DNA from: Pristionchus mayeri
Lineage: Eukaryota; Nematoda; Chromadorea; Rhabditida; Neodiplogasteridae
Direction: 5' to 3'
DNA length: 64,000 nucleotides
NCBI GenBank assembly: GCA_036245805.1
Contig: BTRK01000006.1
Coordinates: 38,072,901-38,136,900 of the forward strand
In this document: positions 57,871 through 64,000 of the stretch, in pieces
How the letters are laid out: every line of letters begins with the position of its first letter
Numbering within the stretch: position 1 is the stretch's first letter
The notes under the pieces: generated by a model
Databases searched by the model: none
What the model saw: the letters and a program-made list of their open reading frames with translations, nothing else
What the model was told of the DNA's origin: nothing
Program-made: the position numbers and the translations under genes

Positions 57871-58159
57871 TTATTTGGATACCTGCGGGCATTTTGAGCA
57901 TAGTTAGGGTGACATAGGTTCATTTCGGCTATACCCCTTGTGGTCCCTAGCTTTATCAATTATATTTTGCCTGTTAGTGTGCTGTTTCACTAACAAAAAT
58001 CACTAACCCAAGTGAGAAATGGAAGGAATCTGATATCGCAGAGATGAAAGGGCACATAAATAGAGAGAATGTGAAATTTTCAAATTGTGGTTCCATTCCA
58101 GGATATTGAACAACTCTGTTAGCTGGAGGCCCTGGTGGATTGTGTTCTGTGTGGAAGTC

Positions 58160-58380
58160 TGAAGGTGGTCAGTAGCCAGCTGTTTTCCCTATGTATATAT
58201 AACCATAATTTTTCACTCAAATTCTGAACTTGGGACCATGAACCCTATTCTTTGGTTCAACTATAATAGTTAGAGGATCTAAACATATTGGTGTAGTGGA
58301 GGGCATACTGGCAACAACTCCCATGTCCCTACTTTGAATCCCGAGGGAGCTGCGATTTGTTTTCGTTTTGCCGGTTTACA
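58160..58380. repeat. Decayed copy of the 47405-48695 foldback arm
   Basis: Shares TTTTTCACT.AAATTCT, GGACCATGAACCC, GCATACT...AACAACTCCCA and TTTTCGTTTTG in order with 48500-48690. Confidence 0.7.
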
Positions 58381-58434
58381 TCTTGCCACCCTCCCCTCTT
58401 TGTTCATTCTGTGTGGTCTATACACGATAATATA

Positions 58435-59676
58435 TTGGGGTGTCCGGAAAGTTCGTATAATGCTTCGGAAAAAAGTCAGTTCGCGATCAAATGCAGTGAT
58501 TGCGCAATCTGTTTGTCAACAATGTATTGCATCATTCTGACGTTGAGTAGTGAGAGGATTTAATCAGTCTCCAAGTTGCTACATTGATTCTTGTGATGGA
58601 CTCCCATCTCTACCTCCGAGCAGTTTTACTTCATTACTACCGTCTTGGCCGATCCGTGAAGGAGGCCCACTCTGCCCTGGCCCAGTCGGAAGGAGCTGAC
58701 GCCTCCTCCATACCCTTCTGCTATAAGTGGTTCTCCCGCTTCAAGAAAGGGGAGTTTGGTCTCGATGATCAACCCCGCTCTGGACGCCCTCCCTCCCTCG
58801 ATCAGCCTCTCGTTCTCCGCACACTGAAGCGCAAGCCCATGGCCAGTGTGCGTGAGTTGAAGAAGGATACTGGTACTCCCAGATCAACGGTGTCCGATAT
58901 CCTCCATCGATCTGGGAAGAAGCCGAAACTCCCACAAGTGATTCCCCATGACCTCTCCCCCGAACAGCTGAAAAATCGTGTTCAAGTCTGTCGGGAATTA
59001 CTCCATCGTAGATCCAATCTTCGATGGGTCAATTCCATCATCGCTACAGATGAGAAGTGGATCACGTACGATAACCCTGTGAGGAGACTGCAATGGGTGG
59101 ATGCAGATGAGAAGCCCACGCCCGTCCCGAAGAAGGAAGAGCACGGAAAGAAGGAACTCCTCTGCTTCTTCTTCTCAGTGCTCGGTCCCATCTACTGCGA
59201 GATCCTCGCCCCTGGCACCAGCATCAATACCGACCTCTTCTCTGAACAACTGGAAGATGTCGCGATCAGAGTCCCTCCCAGACTCCTGAACCAGGGCAAA
59301 ATTCTTCTTCTGATGGACAATGCTCGCCCACATCGAGCGAAGATGACCCAGAAGAAAATGGACGAGCTGAAGATCGAGAGGATTCCCCATCCACCGTATT
59401 CCCCGGATCTCTCCCCATGCGACTGCCACTGCTTCCGCTCTCTCTCTGACTTCTGCAAAGGAAAGAAGTTCAAGAATCGAGATGAAGTTGTGAGGGCTTT
59501 CGTGAACTGGGCGGCCTCGAAGAAACCCGCATTCTGGAAGAGAGGAATCGAGACCCTGCCCAATCGCTGGAGGGAGGTAGTGAGAAAGAAGGGGGCATAC
59601 ATTGGTAACTGAGAATTGTAAAGCATTGAATAAAAAATAAAAACAAAAAATTATACGAACTTTCCGGACACCCCAA
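58435..59676 (+). mobile_element. Intact mariner element, 1242 bp
   Basis: 27-bp identical terminal inverted repeats starting TTGGGGTGTCCGGAAAGTTC, TA target duplications at 58433-58434 and 59677-59678, and a full transposase frame inside. Size is typical of mariner elements (about 1.25-1.3 kb). It is the only element in the window with everything needed for transposition in one piece. Confidence 0.95.
58584..59612 (+). CDS. Mariner transposase (DD34D), 342 aa, intact
   Basis: Single-exon frame filling the mariner element, with AATAAA directly after the stop. N-terminal helix-turn-helix region (about 10-110, including SRFKKGEFGLDDQPRSGRP); catalytic residues D156 (ATDEKW), D245 (LLMDNARPH) and D280 (YSPDLSPCD). 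D245 and D280 are separated by 34 residues, the mariner signature. The YSPDL motif is canonical; the WVPHEL position reads RWVNSI, a variant. A second in-frame ATG four codons downstream (MDSHLYLR) may be the true start, since mariner proteins usually begin close to this helix. No stop or frameshift, so activity is possible but unproven. Confidence 0.95.
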   Translation: MILVMDSHLYLRAVLLHYYRLGRSVKEAHSALAQSEGADASSIPFCYKWFSRFKKGEFGLDDQPRSGRPPSLDQPLVLRTLKRKPMASVRELKKDTGTPRSTVSDILHRSGKKPKLPQVIPHDLSPEQLKNRVQVCRELLHRRSNLRWVNSIIATDEKWITYDNPVRRLQWVDADEKPTPVPKKEEHGKKELLCFFFSVLGPIYCEILAPGTSINTDLFSEQLEDVAIRVPPRLLNQGKILLLMDNARPHRAKMTQKKMDELKIERIPHPPYSPDLSPCDCHCFRSLSDFCKGKKFKNRDEVVRAFVNWAASKKPAFWKRGIETLPNRWREVVRKKGAYIGN

Positions 59677-59943
59677 TAGATGAGGAAGTTCTTTATCGTG
59701 ATAACAATCTTCCTACCCCCAGAATACTTCATGAAAACGACAGAAACATATAACCTTGATGAGGGGAGCTTGATCACATTCGATGGAGCATCAAATCGTA
59801 GTGAAGAAAGGATAGTGTATAAGGTTTGCGTCCTTGGAACTACTCACACTAACATTTATTGATTTTATTTTTTTCCAGATCTAAATGGTACGAGAGGACG
59901 AGAGTTAACAATTGCAAAATATTCAGGGAAATCGTTCCTGTGA

Positions 59944-60116
59944 ATACTGTGAGAATAGAATGCGTAGCAAAGTGGTGTGCATGATAAAAGTACTACAATA
60001 TTCGCGGAACGTGAAAATATTCACGGCTAAATATTTTCCCGTTCCGCGAATATTGTAGTACTTTAAGAAGTTTATCATGTACACCAGTTTGCTACGCATT
60101 CTATTCCCACAATAGC
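59944..60116. repeat. Foldback hairpin of about 170 bp
   Basis: A perfect 25-bp inner stem (AAAGTACTACAATATTCGCG and complement, extending to CGTTCC) is enclosed by an imperfect stem over AATAGAATGCGTAGCAAA. It interrupts the CUB-like fragments. Confidence 0.85.
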
Positions 60117-60212
60117 ATTTTAAATGTCCCAAAATATATATTCTTACCACCCTTTCTTTGTTTTAGATTCACAGTATTTGAGTTTACAACATTCCTGAAT
60201 GGTTGTATCATA

Positions 60213-60658
60213 CATGTCAGCGAAATCAGAACGGACACCGAGAGGCACCGAGAATTTTTCGATTTCTGGCTCTCTGTGAATACGCAATTGTGAAAATCGT
60301 GGTTGTGCTCACATTTTTTTATCAAGGTCGATTTACCGGAATCGACCCGGACATGTCCGGTCAATTATGGCTAGAAATCGATTAATCGAAAGCGAACAAT
60401 TATGGTGCGATTACGGTATTTTGGAATGTTCACCAAAGTAGGTGAGCTTGCCTAAATACCGTAATCGCACAAAAATGTTGTGCATTTGATTTATCGATTT
60501 CTAGCCATAATTGACCGGACATTTCCCGGTCGATTCCGGCAAATAGACCTTGAAAAATATGAGCACAACCACGACTTTTAAAATTGCTTTTTCGCAGAGA
60601 GCCAGAAATCGAAAATTTCTCGGTGCCGTTCGGTAGCCGTTCTGATTTCGCTGACATG
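60213..60658. mobile_element. 446-bp palindromic MITE, TA-flanked
   Basis: Ends CATGTCAGCGAAATCAGAAC / complement with arms of about 220 bp, bounded by TA at 60211-60212 and 60659-60660. A partial, decayed relative occurs at about 45050-45190. Confidence 0.8.
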
Positions 60659-60789
60659 TACGATAAAGTTAAAGAATGCATTCGACTATCCGAGTTGGTT
60701 ACTGTGAAAAATCAATAACCGTTTCTTTTTTGGAATATCATGGATGGGAAAATATGGTTCGCGTCTACGACGGGTATAATATAGGGAAT

Positions 60790-61854
60790 ATGAGTGGCTA
60801 TCTGAGAGAACTGAGCAGAGGCCGTACAGTGAAAAATAAAGTGGTGATTTTAAGATCTCCCTAGGGGTAACTTTTAACGTAGAATTCGAAAATCGACCTT
60901 AGGAAGCCGTATCTCTCACCCCTCATAATATCTTGGTGTATTTTCACTCGTAGAATCCGAATTTTCACACTAGAGCGCTTAAAAATTAAGTTTGAGCCCG
61001 CTTCGAGTTGGAATTGATGTGGCAGAAACTCGGAATTCGCAAATTGCGCTCCACTAGATACTTGGAATGTATAGGAATGGTTCCGAAGCAAATTAATTTT
61101 AATTATACTATCACATAGATTTTATATTTCAGATCTGTTAACTGTAGGACCTTTGGTTGTAGAGATTTCGTTGTCAAAACAAAGGCGAACGTGTACCACA
61201 GGGTCAAATCAAATTGAAACACTGTTAATCAACCTGATGTTCACTTAGATACGATTACACCTGCTCAAAATGTGCAAAATATATTGAAAATAAGATAAAA
61301 ACACCAGTGACACTGTATGAGAGTGAGTTAGTTGTTTTGCTATTGAACGTTGTTGGTTTGAACGATCGGGAAATCTGCAATGCGGAATTTTGCGAGACCC
61401 AGGAAACATCAATGGGGATCGAATTTTTCGATGAAAATTTGGCCTTAGTGGTACTTTTTCATGGCGATTTTAATGCGACTAATTAAAAAACTACAGCCCA
61501 AAAAAATTTTCAGGACGGCAATTTTTATGCGAATTTTTTAATTCAAACGGCCACAACTTTTTTCAAAGTTGAGCTAGATCTTCACTTTCAACAGTGAAAA
61601 TGCTTATCTCGTCTAGATCTTTCAGAATTACTCCATATGTATGGGGTTTGGATGAGCCGTTCAAAAGATTCAAAAACCGACCACCCAGGTAGGGCAAAAT
61701 GCACGAAATGAGGGGTCAGAGATATGGCTTCCTAAGGTCGATTTCGAACTCTACGTTAAAAGTTACCCCTAGGGCCCCCCTTAAAATCACCACTTTATTT
61801 TTCACTGTACGGCCTATAGGTTGAATTGCTCAATTCTCTCAGATAGTCACTCAT
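60790..61854. mobile_element. 1.07-kb non-autonomous transposon with about 140-bp inverted repeats
   Basis: Termini ATGAGTG(G/A)CTATCTGAGAG. Arms 60790-60925 and about 61710-61854 share the landmarks GGCCGTACAGTGAAAAATAA and CCTTAGGAAGCC. No transposase frame. A partial copy is at 46182-46900. Confidence 0.8.
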
Positions 61855-61911
61855 TTATACATTATATATTATATTCGGTAGAGCTGGTGGATATGGATTA
61901 TAAACTAATCA

Positions 61912-64000
61912 TTAGCCATTGCCAGAACTTGTCAGCGATTGTTTTTTCAATTGTACTCTCCTCCAGTTAAACTTTAAGATTAACCATTTTCGTTGCTCTT
62001 CGTCTTCCTCGTCCCGGAGTCCCTCAGAGTACATTTCCCGGCCTGCGAGCTTGAGCAGATGCCCCTTCGGGTACTGAACGGAAAGTTTCGCTACCGAAAT
62101 CCTTCCACTCCAGGAAACAATACGATGGGTGTAATTAGCAACTCCATAATCGAAGTAGAGTATCTATATAAAGTTTACCTTATCGAGGATGCTCCTCTCC
62201 TTCTTCCTCAGAGGAGGGTTCTTTGGAGGAGGGTTCTTCTTCGGGAGAAGGTTAATCTTCTGAGGAGGGTTAATCTTCTGAGGGGGGCCCACTCGCCAGA
62301 TCTCCAGCGTGTCAATCTTGAAGTTTGCCTCACCTCCAAAATATCGATACATATTAAACATTATGATCCATGATCGATAATTTATTGCATAGCAAATAGT
62401 AGCAACTAATTAAAAGTAACCCCTTATTTTGCCTTCCTCTCATCGTCACTTGGATGTAAGGTATACCAAATGAGTTGCTCACCGGCTAGATCACACTTCT
62501 CGAAGCTGCTCGAATGCGGAGTCGTCATTCCCTTCCCGTATTCCTCACAAATGAAGAAGGGCCAACAGATGTTCGAACCATACACTTTCGATCAATATAT
62601 CACGCCTCTCACGAGAGAACCGAGCTGAATTCCCCATTCTTGGGAATGGAGGAAAAAGCGTCAAATGTGTTCAAACCGGTTTTGGGCATCGTGAGTCATG
62701 CCAGACCACCCCGCAAAGTCTCATTGTGCACACTTCATTTTGGGGCTCCCTACACCGGGCATGATCTCGGCAGTTCTCACTTTGAGAGCTCGTAACCCGG
62801 TTAGAGTGAAAGATAGAGCAAAATTGACCTCTGAGGTACCCCCACTCATTTTTCAATCTCTATCGATCTATCTAGGTCATATTCTCTGAAAGTTATTTTG
62901 AACAGTGCTACAGTGTTGGCTCCTTTTCTCGAAATTGTAGGCAAAGGCGCAACTAAAATTTGCATAGTTTGTGCAGTTTGTCGAGGGCTATCGAATGAGT
63001 GGCTTGTCATGAAAATACCTGGGGGAGAACATGAGTTATGCCACTTTTACTTTCCAGGATCATTTGAATTTATTTTTCAACATGAAAATGATAATAAACC
63101 AGATCATTCTTGGCGAAGAGGGCAATGAGAGCGGTCTGAATTCATTATCTTATGGAGTAAAATTGTTTCAAATGATCCTGGAAAGTAAAAGTGGCATAAC
63201 TCATGTTCTCCCCCAGGTATTTTCATGACAAGCCACTCATTCGATAGCCCTCGACAAACTGCACAAACTATGCAAATTTTAGCTGCGCCTTTGCCTACAA
63301 TTTCGAGAAAAGGAGCCAACACTGTAGCACTGTTTAAAATAACTTTCAGAGAATATGACCTAGATAGATCGATAGAGATTGAAAAATGAGTGGCGGTCCC
63401 TCAGAGGTCAATTTTGCTCTATCTTTCACTCTAACCGGGTTACGAGCTCTCAAAGTGAGAACTGCCGAGATCATGCCCGGTGTAGGGAGCCCCAAAATGA
63501 AGTGTGCACAATGAGACTTCGCGGGGTGGTCTGGCATGACTCATGATGCCCAAAACCGGTTTGAACACATTTGACGCCTTTTCCTCCATTCCCTGGTTCA
63601 GCTCGATTCTCTCGTGAGAGGCGTGATATTTGCAGTACTCCTCACACAGTCCCTCTCCTCACCAGTCCTCTGGGCTGAACCTCTGGCTGGATGTTGATAT
63701 AGCAGTACGTCTCTCTCAATCCCGTGGGTTCGTATACACGGATCTCTGGCGCGAGAGAGAAGAGGAAGCAGAGAGGGTCCTCCAGGTATGTGTGATCAAC
63801 GTGGAACCCTGAGAGAGCCAACCATAGAAATCTGAAGGACACTCCAAAGAATCAGCATTCAAATCCTTGAAATAGTATTCGAAAAAAAGAAATATAAATA
63901 AAGATCAAAGACCACAACTGACCATTGGATGCGTAACATCCGAAGACGCGGTTCTTCGTCGTCTTCACAACGACGAAGCACGGGCCCTAAATAGATTTCT
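61912..64000 (-). CDS. eak-7: TLDc-domain protein, EAK-7/MEAK7-like (3' part; 5' end beyond window)
   Basis: Exons (minus) 63986-63923, 63808-63663, 62543-62483, 62333-62179, 62073-61912; phases agree. TLDc landmarks in order: PCFVVVKTTKNRVFGCYAS, then FHVDHTYLEDPLCFLFSLAP, YCYINIQPEVQ, SSSFEKCDLAGEANFKIDTL followed by EIWRV. A Pro/Lys linker (PPQKINPPQKI) leads to the tail SILDK...LLKLAGREMYSEGLRDEEDEE, which resembles the C-terminal SEGLR...DE of human MEAK7. The usual Gly-rich GLWLD segment is shortened. Known: EAK-7 in C. elegans acts with AKT-1 upstream of DAF-16/FoxO, and MEAK7 with lysosomal mTOR. The final exon may end at a donor near 61987 instead of reading to the TAA at 61914-61912. 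The third intron is filled by a palindrome. Confidence 0.75.
62597..63629. mobile_element. 1-kb palindromic foldback element in a TLDc-gene intron
   Basis: Arms about 62597-63060 and 63185-63629 are near-perfect inverted copies, starting ATATCACGCCTCTCACGAGA. They surround a 120-bp centre. It occupies almost all of the 63662-62544 intron. Mirror-image frames on both strands encode the same translated stretch (APFLEIVGKG...), an effect of the palindrome rather than a gene. Confidence 0.85.

Larger units (their letters stand above)
56403..58434. other. Repeat-bearing intergenic region
   Basis: No gene supported. It holds a G-run near 56706-56714, the second copy of the GC-rich repeat (57545-57870) and a decayed foldback arm (58160-58380). 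Open frames at 57526-57960 belong to the GC-rich repeat. Confidence 0.5.
59680..60789 (+). pseudogene. Fragments of a possible CUB-like secreted-protein gene
   Basis: An ATG at 59680, one base past the mariner target site, opens a 48-codon exon (59680-59823) with a hydrophobic start (MRKFFIVITIFL). Exon-like segments follow after AG at 59878 (KWYERTRVNNCKIFREI) and near 60690-60789 (CEKSITVSFLEYHGWENMVR, then VYDG). The last resembles the core of CUB or nematode CUB-like domains. Phases do not join cleanly, and two foldback elements plus the 60790 transposon interrupt it, so it is probably dead. Identification is weak. Confidence 0.3.

Noticed and set aside
62898..63322. Two frames on opposite strands with almost the same protein
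   Set aside because: Caused by the palindromic element; mirror images, not a gene family.

Overview
This is nuclear DNA of a nematode, probably a rhabditid or diplogastrid relative of Caenorhabditis/Pristionchus. The signs are many small exons with introns down to 43-45 nt, TTTCAG acceptors placed just upstream of ATGs (trans-splice-like), nematode serpentine chemoreceptors of the srx and srv types, ShKT domains, a two-Ig zig-type protein, a nephrin/SYG-2-like protein and an EAK-7-like TLDc protein. I found no bacterial or organellar sequence. Exon models below were joined by hand with consistent splice phase.

The left two thirds (1-40 kb) is gene-dense. On the minus strand at 30-10105 is an 875-aa myocardin-related transcription factor (MRTF) homologue with two RPEL motifs, a SAP domain and a coiled coil. 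On the plus strand at 10873-13749 is a 247-aa secreted two-Ig protein whose last intron holds a hAT-like foldback element. On the minus strand at 14116-18559 is a secreted Thr-rich mucin-like protein with three ShKT domains. After a 5.5-kb pyrimidine-rich spacer comes the plus-strand gene at 24150-32847, a 1289-aa nephrin/SYG-2-like adhesion receptor (nine Ig, one FN3, one TM, Tyr-rich tail). Two plus-strand genes of unknown family follow: a 792-aa mucin-like protein with a GPI-type tail (33982-38599), with an intronless tRNA-Tyr in one of its introns, and a 205-aa single-pass membrane protein (39181-40086).

The right third (40-62 kb) is repeat-rich. It has a shattered inverted duplication of a TFIIS-N-domain gene (four pieces, two with single-base stops), nested foldback elements, three mariner-type elements (one with an intact DD34D transposase at 58584-59612), an intact srx-type receptor (49957-51393), an srv-type receptor carrying a stop and a frameshift (54636-56402), and fragments of a possible CUB-like gene broken by insertions. 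At the right edge the minus strand carries the 3' part of an eak-7/MEAK7-like TLDc gene (61912 to beyond 64000) with a 1-kb palindrome filling one intron.

The genes do not form an operon or an obvious pathway. The main points of interest are the MRTF gene, the intronless tRNA-Tyr, the nested insertions whose paralogous empty sites order the events, and the intact mariner sitting one base from a downstream ATG. I did not find a new multi-gene system.
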